From Flavobacteriales bacterium BRH_c54 (lineage in GTDB: Bacteria > Bacteroidota > Bacteroidia > Flavobacteriales_E > Vicingaceae): DNA of 54,734 nucleotides. How positions within the stretch are numbered: position 1 is the stretch's first letter; the number at the start of each line of letters is the position of its first letter. The notes beneath the pieces are model-generated. The model saw nothing but the letters and a program-made list of their open reading frames with translations. It was not told the DNA's origin and ran no database searches. This document shows, one piece after another, positions 24,698 through 33,911 of this stretch. A program made the position numbers and the translations under genes. The stretch lies in assembly GCA_000961845.1 (NCBI GenBank), contig LADZ01000059.1, forward strand, positions 1-54,734. The letters are read 5' to 3'.

Positions 24698-27037
24698 ATG
24701 AGTTACAGATATATTATAGCTTTATTATTGTTCTTAATAGCTAATTCAAGCATTATATCTGCATCAATAAATAAAACTGATTCTTTAAAAAAGGTTAGTA
24801 AATTATTAGCACCTCAATTTAAAGGAGAACTTTCCGATACCACATTTGTTAATTCATTAATAGCTACCGGTAATTATTATTCAGAGGAACAGCCCGATTC
24901 TGCTACTGAATACTATAAACAATCAATTAATTTAATAGAAATTATTAGGTTGAATAATATGGGGGTTAAGGACCAAGGTATTGATGTAAAAATAGATTAT
25001 AAGTTAAGTCAAATTTATCTTCAATATGGATTAACCCAATATTATTTAGGAGAATTTATTAAAGCGAAGAATCAATATCAAAAAACAATAAGTTTGTTAC
25101 AAAAACATATTGATAAGAAAATTAAGTTCGCTACAAAAAATAATTTTCTGGCATTAAAAGCTAAGGCTCTTGCTCAAATTGGAAATTGTAATTGGAGCTT
25201 AAGTGAATATGACAATGCCTTTAAAAACTATTCAAAAGCCTTAGAAATCAATATTAAAATTGATAATAAACAACAACAAGCTGCAATTTTAGGTAATATG
25301 GGAGTAATTATGGATACCCAAGGCAGATATGCAGAAGCATTAACTTATTATTTTCAATCATTAAAAATTGAAGAAGAAATAAATAATGAAAAGGGGCAGG
25401 CAGTTACTTTAGGAAATATTGGAATAATTTATTACAACCAAAAAGAATATGAAAAAGCGTTAGATTATTATGAAAAATCATTAGCACTTAAAGAAAAAAT
25501 AAATGAAACCAATAGCATATCTACCATACTTGGTAATATTGGTATTGTATATCATGATCAAAATAATTTCGATAAAGCATTAGAATATTATCAAAAAGGA
25601 TTAGCAGTTGATAGAAAGTATAATAATAAATATGGAATATCAAGACATTTAGGAAATATAGGCTTGGCTTATGAAGATAAAAAAGATTTTAAAAAAGCGT
25701 TAGATTATTATTTTGAAGCATTAAAAATTGATGAAGAGTTAAATAATAAAATTGGAATTGCTTATCAGAAAAGTTATATTGGTAATCTTTATATGTTATT
25801 AAACGAGCATAAAAAAGCAGAAAAATACCTCGCAGAATCGTATCAACTTTCTAAAGAAATAGGTTCTTTAGAGGTGTTAGAGTCTTCTACAGGAAAGCTT
25901 AGTGAACTTTATGAAAAAAACAACAAAAAAGAATTAGCTTTCGACTTTTATAAACTATTTATTCAATATAAAGATAGTTTGTTAAAAGAAGAAAATACTA
26001 AAGCTTCCATAGAAAAAGAAATGCAATACCTGTATGAAAAAAAATCTGTTGCTGATAGTCTTGCTTATGAGAAAGAAAAAGCTCTTTCAAAAGCAGAAAA
26101 AGCTAAACAAAAAGCTGAAATAAAAATGATCAAAAATCAGCAATATGCTTTGTTTGGAGGACTTTTTCTTATTATTCTTTTTAGTGGTTTTATGTACAAT
26201 AGGTTTAGAGTTACTAATAAACAAAAACAAATAATAGAATCTCAAAAAGTTATTGTAGAACAAAAAAATATAGAAATTGTTGATAGTATTAAATATGCCA
26301 AAAGAATTCAAAATGCAATTTTACCTGCAGATGAACTTCTGAAACAACAGCTTAAAGATTTTTTTGTTTTATACCATCCAAAAGACATTGTAAGTGGAGA
26401 TTTTTATTGGTTGGAAAAGTATGAAAATCATATTTTATTTGCAGCAGCAGATTGTACCGGACACGGAGTTCCCGGAGCTATGGTTAGTGTAGTTTGTGCT
26501 AATTCACTATCAAAAGCATTATTAGAAGTTAAGGAAGCAATCCCTGCTAAAATTTTAGATAAAACAAAACAGTTGGTGGTAGAACATTTTGAAAAGAGTG
26601 GTGAAGATGTAAAAGATGGAATGGATATAGCACTTTGTAGTCTCAAACTTTTTGAAAGTTATGCAACACTACAGTATGCAGGAGCAAATAATCCATTATA
26701 TATTGTTAGAGAAAATAGGGAAGGGATAGCTGAGTTGACTGAAATTAAGCCTAATAAACAACCAATAGGAAAGTATTTTAGACAAGAATTGTTTACCAAT
26801 CATGAAATTGAGTTGCAAAAAGGAGATACTATTTATGTATTTACAGATGGTTATGCTGATCAGTTTGGAGGGCCTAAAGGTAAAAAGATGATGTATAAAC
26901 CATTTAAAGATTTACTTTTAAATATTCAAGATAAAAGTATGGACGAGCAAAAAGAAATTTTAGAACAACACTTTAATGATTGGAAAGGTAGTCTAGAACA
27001 AGTGGATGATGTTTGTATTATCGGTGTGAGAATTTGA
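24698..27037 (+). CDS. TPR-repeat sensor with SpoIIE/PP2C-type phosphatase domain
   Basis: A 779-residue protein. The ATG at 24698 is preferred over an in-frame TTG nine bases upstream, which lies inside the -7 box. Domain order: signal peptide or helix (residues 1-22), then about eight tetratricopeptide repeats (about 60-440) with units such as GNIGIIYYNQKEYEKALDYY. A coiled coil follows, then one membrane helix (about 483-503), a short coiled coil, and a SpoIIE/PP2C phosphatase (about 545-779). Key phosphatase motifs are PKDIVSGDFYWLE, AADCTGHGVPGAM, DGMDIALC and TDGYADQFGG. The TPR part is probably extracytoplasmic. The C-terminal domain is a clear paralogue of the upstream gene's, while the sensor halves are unrelated. 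Confidence 0.88.
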   Translation: MSYRYIIALLLFLIANSSIISASINKTDSLKKVSKLLAPQFKGELSDTTFVNSLIATGNYYSEEQPDSATEYYKQSINLIEIIRLNNMGVKDQGIDVKIDYKLSQIYLQYGLTQYYLGEFIKAKNQYQKTISLLQKHIDKKIKFATKNNFLALKAKALAQIGNCNWSLSEYDNAFKNYSKALEINIKIDNKQQQAAILGNMGVIMDTQGRYAEALTYYFQSLKIEEEINNEKGQAVTLGNIGIIYYNQKEYEKALDYYEKSLALKEKINETNSISTILGNIGIVYHDQNNFDKALEYYQKGLAVDRKYNNKYGISRHLGNIGLAYEDKKDFKKALDYYFEALKIDEELNNKIGIAYQKSYIGNLYMLLNEHKKAEKYLAESYQLSKEIGSLEVLESSTGKLSELYEKNNKKELAFDFYKLFIQYKDSLLKEENTKASIEKEMQYLYEKKSVADSLAYEKEKALSKAEKAKQKAEIKMIKNQQYALFGGLFLIILFSGFMYNRFRVTNKQKQIIESQKVIVEQKNIEIVDSIKYAKRIQNAILPADELLKQQLKDFFVLYHPKDIVSGDFYWLEKYENHILFAAADCTGHGVPGAMVSVVCANSLSKALLEVKEAIPAKILDKTKQLVVEHFEKSGEDVKDGMDIALCSLKLFESYATLQYAGANNPLYIVRENREGIAELTEIKPNKQPIGKYFRQELFTNHEIELQKGDTIYVFTDGYADQFGGPKGKKMMYKPFKDLLLNIQDKSMDEQKEILEQHFNDWKGSLEQVDDVCIIGVRI

Positions 27038-27268
27038 CAAAGTCAAAGAGCGAACACTAGATAATACAAATCCTCAGCTTGACTGAGGATCCTTATTATA
27101 GATAATTGAAATATTTTATAGGCGTTAAAATTTGACAAAGTCAAAGAATGAACATCAGAAAAAATAAATCCTCAACTTGATGATTGAGGATTTATTTTAT
27201 AGTTCTTAGTATTTTACCTTTGTAGTGTCTGAAAAAGTAAAAGTTCGAATATCAGATAATAGGAATTG
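27035..27268 (+). repeat. Array of repeated 3' tails after the TPR-phosphatase gene
   Basis: Three related tails occur in series. The first (27035-27092) follows the real stop and ends in the hairpin AATCCTCAGCTTGACTGAGG. The second (27119-27200, GGCGTTAAAATTTGACAAAG...) repeats the end of the coding region plus the hairpin. The third (27230-27268, TGAAAAAGTAAAAGTTCGAA then ATCAGATAATAGG) is a diverged copy. No gene body precedes the second or third. The array accounts for the 277-base gap. Confidence 0.55.
27162..27200. terminator. Bidirectional terminator hairpin
   Basis: AAATAAATCCTCAA and TTGAGGATTTATTT (27162-27175 and 27184-27197) form a 14-base perfect stem with an 8-base loop and a T-rich downstream side. 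It lies between the convergent TPR-phosphatase gene and the acidic-protein gene and can serve both. Confidence 0.7.
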
Positions 27269-27314
27269 GTCTTTTAGATAGATGTAAAATACATATTTAA
27301 TAATGTAGTTAAAA

Positions 27315-27665
27315 TTAATCTTCATCATCTTCATCTAAATCTTCTTCATCATCAAAGTCGTCTTCTTCATCGGCTTCAACTTCTATATCATCATTAATTC
27401 CGTCAAAGTTGTCAGCTGCTTCCGGAGTGTCATCATCCTCATCTTCATCTTCATCATCTGGTTCAACTAATTTAACGGCTGATTTAAAGTTATCCAATAC
27501 AACTAAATAAGAATCTTCCTCATTAATTTTCCAAATAATTCCTCTTTCGATTTCTCCTTTGTAAGGGAAATCTACCATTTTAATATCGTCAGCTTCAATT
27601 AATCCAACAATTTCTTTTTGGATTTTTTTATCGAAACTTGATAATTTTTTTATTGATCTGGCCAT
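27315..27665 (-). CDS. Conserved small protein with very acidic C-terminal tail
   Basis: This 116-residue protein has a folded-looking N-terminal part (about residues 1-70: MARSIKKLSSFDKKIQKEIV then FPYKGEIERGIIWKINEEDSY) and a C-terminal tail of about 45 residues made almost only of Asp and Glu, with short linkers. I do not recognise a named family. Acidic tails of this kind can mimic nucleic acid or bind basic proteins, but that is speculation. The gene follows folD and ffh on the same strand and could be part of their transcript. Confidence 0.7.
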   Translation of the reverse strand: MARSIKKLSSFDKKIQKEIVGLIEADDIKMVDFPYKGEIERGIIWKINEEDSYLVVLDNFKSAVKLVEPDDEDEDEDDDTPEAADNFDGINDDIEVEADEEDDFDDEEDLDEDDED

Positions 27666-27737
27666 AATCTAAAACATTAAATATTGCAACAATATTATTA
27701 ATATATATTGATTGAAAAATAAAAAATAAATTTTTTT

Positions 27738-28616
27738 TTAATTTTTATTTTTTGCAGCTAATAAAGTGTTTTTCAATAAAGAAACGATGGTCATTGGTCC
27801 TACGCCACCAGGTACCGGAGAAATATAACTACATTTTGGAGCAACTTCATCGAATTTTACATCACCTATTAACCTGAAACCTGATTTTTTTGAGCTATCT
27901 TCAATTCTATGAATACCAACATCTATAACTGTAGCTCCTTCTTTTACCATATCGGCTGTAACAAATTCAGGTTTGCCTAAGGCTACAATTAATATATCTG
28001 CTTGAAGCGTTATTTCTTTAAGATTTTGTGTTCTGCTGTGTGTAATAGTAACAGTGCAATTCCCTGGGTAGGTATTTTGCGACATTAAAACACTCATCGG
28101 AGATCCTACAATATGGCTTCTGCCTATTACTACACAATGTTTTCCTTCAGTAGGAATATTGTGATGTTTCAGCATTTCTGTAACACCAAGAGGCGTTGCA
28201 GGTAAGAAAGTTGGTAAACCCAACAGCATTTTCCCTAAACTTGTAGGATGAAATCCATCTACATCTTTTTTTGGATTGATGGCTTCGGTAATTTTTTGTT
28301 CATTAATATGTTTGGGTAATGGTAATTGAACAATAAAGCCATCTAAGTCATCATCATTATTTAGCTTATCTATTTCGCTTAGTAAATGTGCTTCTGTAAC
28401 ATCTTTTTCTAATGCCACTAAAGTGCTTCTAAAACCAACTACTTCGCAAGCTTTAACTTTTGCATTTACATAGGTTTTGCTAGCACCATCATTTCCAACT
28501 AAAACCGCTGCTAGGTGAGGAGTTCTTCCTGTTTCATCTTTCAGTTTAGAAACTTCTTCAGCAATTTCAAGTTTAATTTTATCTGCTACCTCTTTTCCGC
28601 TAATAATAGTTGGCAT
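27738..28616 (-). CDS. folD: Bifunctional methylenetetrahydrofolate dehydrogenase/cyclohydrolase
   Basis: A 292-residue cytoplasmic enzyme interconverting 5,10-methylene-, 5,10-methenyl- and 10-formyl-tetrahydrofolate. Landmarks are [16 protein letters not shown] (with the catalytic Lys of the YxxxK motif), [22 protein letters not shown], the NADP-binding [16 protein letters not shown], and the C-terminal [18 protein letters not shown]. Length is standard. It begins 44 bases after the ffh stop on the same strand. Confidence 0.97.
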   Translation of the reverse strand: MPTIISGKEVADKIKLEIAEEVSKLKDETGRTPHLAAVLVGNDGASKTYVNAKVKACEVVGFRSTLVALEKDVTEAHLLSEIDKLNNDDDLDGFIVQLPLPKHINEQKITEAINPKKDVDGFHPTSLGKMLLGLPTFLPATPLGVTEMLKHHNIPTEGKHCVVIGRSHIVGSPMSVLMSQNTYPGNCTVTITHSRTQNLKEITLQADILIVALGKPEFVTADMVKEGATVIDVGIHRIEDSSKKSGFRLIGDVKFDEVAPKCSYISPVPGGVGPMTIVSLLKNTLLAAKNKN

Positions 28617-28660
28617 GCTTGCTTAGTTTTAGATTTATTATCGTTTTACTTGTTAATTTA

Positions 28661-29995
28661 TTATCGTTTCATGTTGGGTAAACTCTTCATCATCTGAGCC
28701 ATTTTGTTTTTGTCTCCCATCATTTTCATCATTTTACCTGTTTGCTCAAATTGTTTAATGAGCTTGTTTACTTCCTGGATAGAAGTTCCGCTTCCTTCTG
28801 CAATTCGTTTTCTTCTACTTCCGTTTAGAAGCTTAGGTTGGGCTCTTTCTTCCGGAGTCATGGATTTGATAATGGATTCTACCCCTTTAAAAGCGTCATC
28901 ATCAATATCAATACCTTTAGTCATTTTTCCTAAACCGGGAACCATGCCTAACAAGTCTTTCATATTCCCCATCTTTTTTATCTGACCAATTTGATCCATA
29001 AAATCATTGAAATCAAACTGATTTTTAGCAATTTTCTTTTGAAGCTCTCTGGCTTTTTTCTCATCATACTGTTCTTGGGCTCTTTCTACCAAACTAACCA
29101 CATCACCCATACCCAAAATACGGTCTGCCATTCTTGATGGATAGAAAACATCCAATGCATCCATTTTTTCTCCCGTACCAACAAATTTAATTGGTTTATC
29201 CACTACAGAACGGATAGAAAGCGCAGCACCACCTCTGGTATCACCATCTAATTTAGTTAAAACTACACCATTAAAATCAAGTTTGTCGTTAAATGCCTTA
29301 GCCGTATTTACAGCATCCTGACCTGTCATTGAATCTACAACAAACAAAATTTCGTTAGGAGAAACAGCATTTTTAACCGCCTCAATTTCATTCATCATTT
29401 GTTGATCTACAGCTAAACGTCCGGCAGTATCTATAATTACTGTGTTAAATCCTTTTTGTTTGGCTTCAGCAATAGCTTTCTTAGCAATATCAACAGGATT
29501 TTTATTTTCTTTATCTGACCAAACTTCTACACCAATTTGTTCACCAAGAACATGTAATTGATCAATCGCAGCAGGACGGTAAACATCTCCTGCAACTAAC
29601 ATTGGAGTTTTTCCTTTCTTAGTTTTTAAGTAGTTAGCTAATTTCCCTGAAAAAGTAGTTTTACCCGAACCTTGCAAACCGGCAATTAATATAACAGTTG
29701 GGTTGCCTTTCAGGTTAATTTCTTCTTCTCCACCACCCATCAGTTCTACTAAAGCATCATGAGTAATTTTAACCATTAATTGGTTGGGAGATAATGAATT
29801 GATTACATTTTCTCCTAAAGCTTTCTCTTTAACTTCATCAGTAAATTGCTTCGCTACTTTGTAACTAACATCAGCGTCTAATAAAGCACGTCTAATTTCT
29901 TTAACGGTTTCAGCAATATTAATCTCAGTAACCTGTCCTTGTCCTTTTAATACCTTAAAGGCTCTTTCTAACTTATCCGATAGACTGTCAAACAT
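28661..29995 (-). CDS. ffh: Signal recognition particle protein Ffh
   Basis: A 444-residue SRP54 GTPase that, with 4.5S RNA, targets nascent membrane proteins to the translocon. Domains are N (residues 1-90), G (90-295) and M (300-444). G-domain motifs are AGLQGSGKTTFSGKLA, DTAGRLAVD, TKLDGDTRGGAAL and FVGTGEKMDAL. The M domain is methionine-rich near the end (KMMKMMGDKNKMAQMMKSL). A -7-like box (TAAATTTG on the minus strand, + coordinates 30026-30033) lies 30 bases upstream; no good -33 partner is seen. The 4.5S RNA gene is not in the window. Confidence 0.97.
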   Translation of the reverse strand: MFDSLSDKLERAFKVLKGQGQVTEINIAETVKEIRRALLDADVSYKVAKQFTDEVKEKALGENVINSLSPNQLMVKITHDALVELMGGGEEEINLKGNPTVILIAGLQGSGKTTFSGKLANYLKTKKGKTPMLVAGDVYRPAAIDQLHVLGEQIGVEVWSDKENKNPVDIAKKAIAEAKQKGFNTVIIDTAGRLAVDQQMMNEIEAVKNAVSPNEILFVVDSMTGQDAVNTAKAFNDKLDFNGVVLTKLDGDTRGGAALSIRSVVDKPIKFVGTGEKMDALDVFYPSRMADRILGMGDVVSLVERAQEQYDEKKARELQKKIAKNQFDFNDFMDQIGQIKKMGNMKDLLGMVPGLGKMTKGIDIDDDAFKGVESIIKSMTPEERAQPKLLNGSRRKRIAEGSGTSIQEVNKLIKQFEQTGKMMKMMGDKNKMAQMMKSLPNMKR

Positions 29996-30176
29996 AATTT
30001 TTTAATTTGAATTAATGGTGAGCGACAAATTTAATATTTTTTATTGCTTTATGAGGAATAAGCCATATCAAAATATACAAACGGTTTATGAACCAAATAA
30101 TCAGTTATTTTTTGATGGTTTTGTTTATTAGGATTATGTATTTTTACATTCATTTTTAGAAAAATTAACAAAAATC

Positions 30177-30184
30177 TATTTTTG
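30177..30184 (+). promoter_or_regulatory. -7 box candidate of the repeat surface protein gene
   Basis: TATTTTTG fits TAnnTTTG and lies 53 bases before the ATG at 30238. The -33 element is not convincing. The 242-base divergent gap 29996-30237 otherwise contains only A/T-rich sequence and the -7 box of ffh on the other strand. Confidence 0.4.
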
Positions 30185-30237
30185 GAATAGAAATTGTTTT
30201 TAGTCGGTGAATTAATAAAAAAATAAAAAGAATACTT

Positions 30238-33200
30238 ATGAAAAAACTTTACTTTTTTATTGCGTTTATAGTAATTACTCTTTCAGCAAATGCTCAACAT
30301 ACAACTTATGATATTGGTAGATGGACTTTAGGAGGAAACATTGGGGGTGCCTATCAAAAAGGAGATGTTAGTAACAAATTATTTGGTTTTGGTTATGGTG
30401 CTACATTAGAATACAGACTTTATAATAAAAAGTACAGGTTTTTTGGCTTTTCGTTGAGAGGTAGGTATTTAAAATCTGAAACATTTGGGTTGGGTTATCA
30501 GCCTCACGAAAGTTTTATTTCTAATTATGCATTAAATGGTTTTGGGAATTCAGGAGTTAATTATTCCAATCAGTTGTTTTTTCAAAACAATAATACCGAG
30601 TTTGAAGAACTTTCGTTAGAAGCCATGTTACGATGGAATAAACTGTATGAAAATACAGGCATTCTTTTTTATTTATTTGCCGGAGCAGGAGGAACGGATT
30701 ATGTTGTTAATACTAATCAATTAGATGAGTTCGGAAATCAATACGATTATTCTTCTATTAATTATGAAGGAAGTAAGTCGGATGTTAGAAAGCAATTAAG
30801 CGATTTATTAGATGATAGTTATGAAACAGATTTAGATAATAGAAATTATTCAAGAGTTGTATTTACACCTGCCGTTGGAGTAGGGTTAGGATTTAGAATT
30901 GCTCCCGGAGTTGATTTTGCTTTAGAACATAAAATTTCTTTGCCGCAAACCGATTATTTTGATGGTCAGGCAACAAAAAATAATGCTCCATTTTTTATTC
31001 AAGACATTTACCACTATACTTCTTTAGGATTACATTTTAGTATTATAAAACATCACCAAGGAGAAAGTACTTATACTCCTACAACTATACCAACACCAAC
31101 AAACCCTACAAATCCCACAACAACACCTTATACCCAACCTGTAAAACCTGTAATTATTTTATCTCAACCAATAGCTACCACATTTATTTCGCCAAATTGT
31201 AAGGTAACTATTATTGCTAAAATAACCCCTGATATAAAAACTCAAGATGTTACTTTTTATCATAACAACAACTTGGTTGCTACTCAAAATTATAGTTTTA
31301 CAAATAATGAGTTAAAAGCTACCGTTCAGTTAGCTAATGGCACGAATAATTTTAAAATTGTAGCTAAAAAATTAGCAGAAACCACTACAAAAGAGTTCTC
31401 ATTAACTTGTAATGAAGAAAGTACCATTACCATTTGTCATAAAACACCAACAGGAAGTAGAGAAACCATAAGTATTAAATCATCAGATTGGGCAATGCAT
31501 GAATCCCATGGAGATACCAAAGGAGCTTGTACTGAAAATGAGAAAATGATAACCATTTGTCATCAGATTTCTAGTCGTGAAGGAGATATAGAAACCATTC
31601 AAATTCCCGAATCACAATGGTTAATACATAAGTCTCATGGTGATAAAATGGGAGCTTGTGTTCCTATTCAAAAATCAATGATTACTATTTGTTTAAACAA
31701 TCAATCGTTTGAAATTGAAGAGTCCCAATGGCCAAGTTATCAAAGTCAGGGAGCAATAAAAGGGACCTGTTATACTGTTAAAAAAATAACCATTTGCCAT
31801 GTTCCTACAACAGGAGATAAGCGTCAAACTATAGAAATTCCTGAATCAGAATGGTTAATACACCAAGCACATGGAGATGTTTTAGGAACTTGTCCTGCGG
31901 TGGAGCCTACGATAACCATTTGTCATAAAGAAGCATCAGGGAATAAAGTTACCATTTCTATTCCTGAATTTAGATGGGTAGAACATTTTAACCATGGAGA
32001 TAGTAAAGGAGAATGTCCAAGAGTTGAAATACCGACAATGACCATTTGCCATTATCCTGCTGGATCTAGAGTACCACAAACCATACAAATTCCGGCAACC
32101 GAATGGGCAATGCACCAAGCACATGGAGATAGCCAAGGAGCTTGTCCGGTAGTCGTTGATAATGACATACAAATTTGTCATTATAATGCAGCTACAGGTA
32201 AAAAACAGGAGATGATAATTAAAGAATCTGAATGGTCTGCACATCAAGCACATGGAGATACTAAAGGGTTATGTCCTAAAGATAATTTACCAAATGAAAA
32301 CCCTACTTTGATTAGCATTTGCCATAAAGATATATTAACAGGAAATACCACTACAATACAAATTCCTGCTACAGAGTGGGCAACACACCAAGCTCATGGC
32401 GATTTTATGGGTGTTTGTCCAAAAGTTAAAAAAATAACCATTTGCCATGTTCCTACAACAGGAGATAAGCGTCAAACAATGGAAATCTCTGAATCTGAAT
32501 GGGCAATACATCAAGCACATGGTGATGTTTTAGGTGCTTGTCCGGCAGTAGAACCAACATTAACCATATGTCATAAAGATGCAATGGGTAAAAAATCAAC
32601 TATTACTATTCCGGAGTTTAGATGGGTAGAACATTTTAACCATGGCGATACTAAGGGAGCTTGTCCAAGAGTTGAAATACCGATGATAACCATTTGCCAT
32701 AAACCTGTGGGAGGAGGAACACCACAAACCTTACAAATTCCTGCAACCGAATGGGCAGCACACCAAGCTCATGGAGATACACAAGGAGCTTGTCCGGTAG
32801 TAGTAGATAATGATATACAAATTTGTCATCATAATACAGCTACAGGTAAAAAAGAGCAAATGATAATTAAAGAATCTCAATGGGCAACACATCAAGCTCA
32901 TGGCGATACGAAAGGATTATGTCCTAAAGATGAAAATAACTCAGGCACACCAGATTTAATAGCTATTTGTCATAAAGATCCTACAGGAGCTTATCAGACC
33001 ATCCAAGTTACTGCTTCAGAAGTAAGAATACATTTAGCACATGGAGATATTACAGGACCGTGTACTACGCAAAACAATGGTGGAAATACAGGGGGAACAG
33101 GTGGTTCAAATGGAGGTGAAGATAAAATTACCATTTGCCATTACCCACCTGGAAATACAAATAATCCCCAAACCATAGAAATACCTGCTTCTGCTTGGCC

Positions 33201-33909
33201 TGCACATCAAGCACACGGAGATACACAGGGAGCTTGTACTCCTTCAACAGGAGGTAATCCGGGAGGAACACCCGGAGGTTCCGGAGGGAATTTAGGAGAC
33301 CCAAGAGGAGGAAACTCCGGAGGAAATAATAAAATTACTATCTGTCATTACCCACCTGGAAATACAAATAATCCCCAAACCATAGAAATACCTGCTTCAG
33401 CATGGCCTGCACATCAAGCACATGGAGATACGCAAGGAGCTTGTGCACCTACAACAGGAGGTAATCCGGGAGGTACAGGAGGGAATTTAGGCAACCCAAG
33501 AGGAGGAAATAATAGCGGAAATAATAAAATCACCATTTGTCATTATCCACCTGGGAATACAGGAAATCCTCAAACCATAGAGATACCTGCATCTGCATGG
33601 CCTGCTCACCAAGCTCATGGAGATACTCAGGGAGCTTGTACTCCTTCAATAGGAAATGGCGGTAGCTCTGGTAATTCAGGTGGGAACAATGGTGGTTCTG
33701 GAAATAATGGAGGAAATGAGAAGATAACTATTTGTCATTACCCACCGGGAAACACTGGAAATCCACAAACCATAGAAATTCCTACATCTGCATGGTCTGC
33801 ACATCAAGCACATGGAGATACGCAAGGACCGTGTCCATCTTCATCGGTAAAGATAAAGGAATCAACCAGCAAGCCCGGTATAAAAAAATCTGGCATTAAA
33901 AAACCTTAA
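30238..33909 (+). CDS. Large surface protein: beta-barrel-like N-terminus plus 17 ICH...HGD Cys/His repeats
   Basis: A 1223-residue exported protein. A signal peptide (cleavage after SANAQ, residue 20) is followed by an outer-membrane beta-barrel-like region (about residues 25-275), a Pro/Thr linker (about 280-305), an immunoglobulin-like domain (about 305-395), and 17 units of 34-47 residues between Cys400 and Cys1199. Each unit follows I-C-H...W-x-x-H-x-x-H-G-D-x-x-G-x-C. Units 4-8 and 9-13 are two copies of one five-unit block; units 14-17 are nearly identical, separated by Gly-rich linkers. The C-terminus is short and basic (GIKKSGIKKP), without a T9SS sorting domain. The Cys/His pattern suggests metal binding or disulfide modules. 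The function is unknown. Confidence 0.85.
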   Translation: MKKLYFFIAFIVITLSANAQHTTYDIGRWTLGGNIGGAYQKGDVSNKLFGFGYGATLEYRLYNKKYRFFGFSLRGRYLKSETFGLGYQPHESFISNYALNGFGNSGVNYSNQLFFQNNNTEFEELSLEAMLRWNKLYENTGILFYLFAGAGGTDYVVNTNQLDEFGNQYDYSSINYEGSKSDVRKQLSDLLDDSYETDLDNRNYSRVVFTPAVGVGLGFRIAPGVDFALEHKISLPQTDYFDGQATKNNAPFFIQDIYHYTSLGLHFSIIKHHQGESTYTPTTIPTPTNPTNPTTTPYTQPVKPVIILSQPIATTFISPNCKVTIIAKITPDIKTQDVTFYHNNNLVATQNYSFTNNELKATVQLANGTNNFKIVAKKLAETTTKEFSLTCNEESTITICHKTPTGSRETISIKSSDWAMHESHGDTKGACTENEKMITICHQISSREGDIETIQIPESQWLIHKSHGDKMGACVPIQKSMITICLNNQSFEIEESQWPSYQSQGAIKGTCYTVKKITICHVPTTGDKRQTIEIPESEWLIHQAHGDVLGTCPAVEPTITICHKEASGNKVTISIPEFRWVEHFNHGDSKGECPRVEIPTMTICHYPAGSRVPQTIQIPATEWAMHQAHGDSQGACPVVVDNDIQICHYNAATGKKQEMIIKESEWSAHQAHGDTKGLCPKDNLPNENPTLISICHKDILTGNTTTIQIPATEWATHQAHGDFMGVCPKVKKITICHVPTTGDKRQTMEISESEWAIHQAHGDVLGACPAVEPTLTICHKDAMGKKSTITIPEFRWVEHFNHGDTKGACPRVEIPMITICHKPVGGGTPQTLQIPATEWAAHQAHGDTQGACPVVVDNDIQICHHNTATGKKEQMIIKESQWATHQAHGDTKGLCPKDENNSGTPDLIAICHKDPTGAYQTIQVTASEVRIHLAHGDITGPCTTQNNGGNTGGTGGSNGGEDKITICHYPPGNTNNPQTIEIPASAWPAHQAHGDTQGACTPSTGGNPGGTPGGSGGNLGDPRGGNSGGNNKITICHYPPGNTNNPQTIEIPASAWPAHQAHGDTQGACAPTTGGNPGGTGGNLGNPRGGNNSGNNKITICHYPPGNTGNPQTIEIPASAWPAHQAHGDTQGACTPSIGNGGSSGNSGGNNGGSGNNGGNEKITICHYPPGNTGNPQTIEIPTSAWSAHQAHGDTQGPCPSSSVKIKESTSKPGIKKSGIKKP
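31426..33834 (+). repeat. In-gene tandem repeats encoding ICH...HGD units
   Basis: Seventeen units of roughly 105-160 bases encode the Cys/His modules. A 648-base higher-order copy (31786-32433) is repeated at 32434-33063, keeping the unit order and near-identical stretches such as CATTTGCCATGTTCCTACAA. The four units from 33124 to 33834 are highly similar to one another, showing recent tandem expansion. Confidence 0.85.
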
Positions 33910-33911
33910 TA

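Noticed and set aside
31936-32520. Long reverse-strand open frames inside the repeat protein gene
   Set aside because: They are antisense shadows created by the repeated coding sequence and have no start context or similarity to known proteins.
31426-33834. CH motifs in the repeat protein as multihaem cytochrome sites
   Set aside because: None of the units contains CxxCH; the Cys is directly followed by His and the second Cys lies about 30 residues later.
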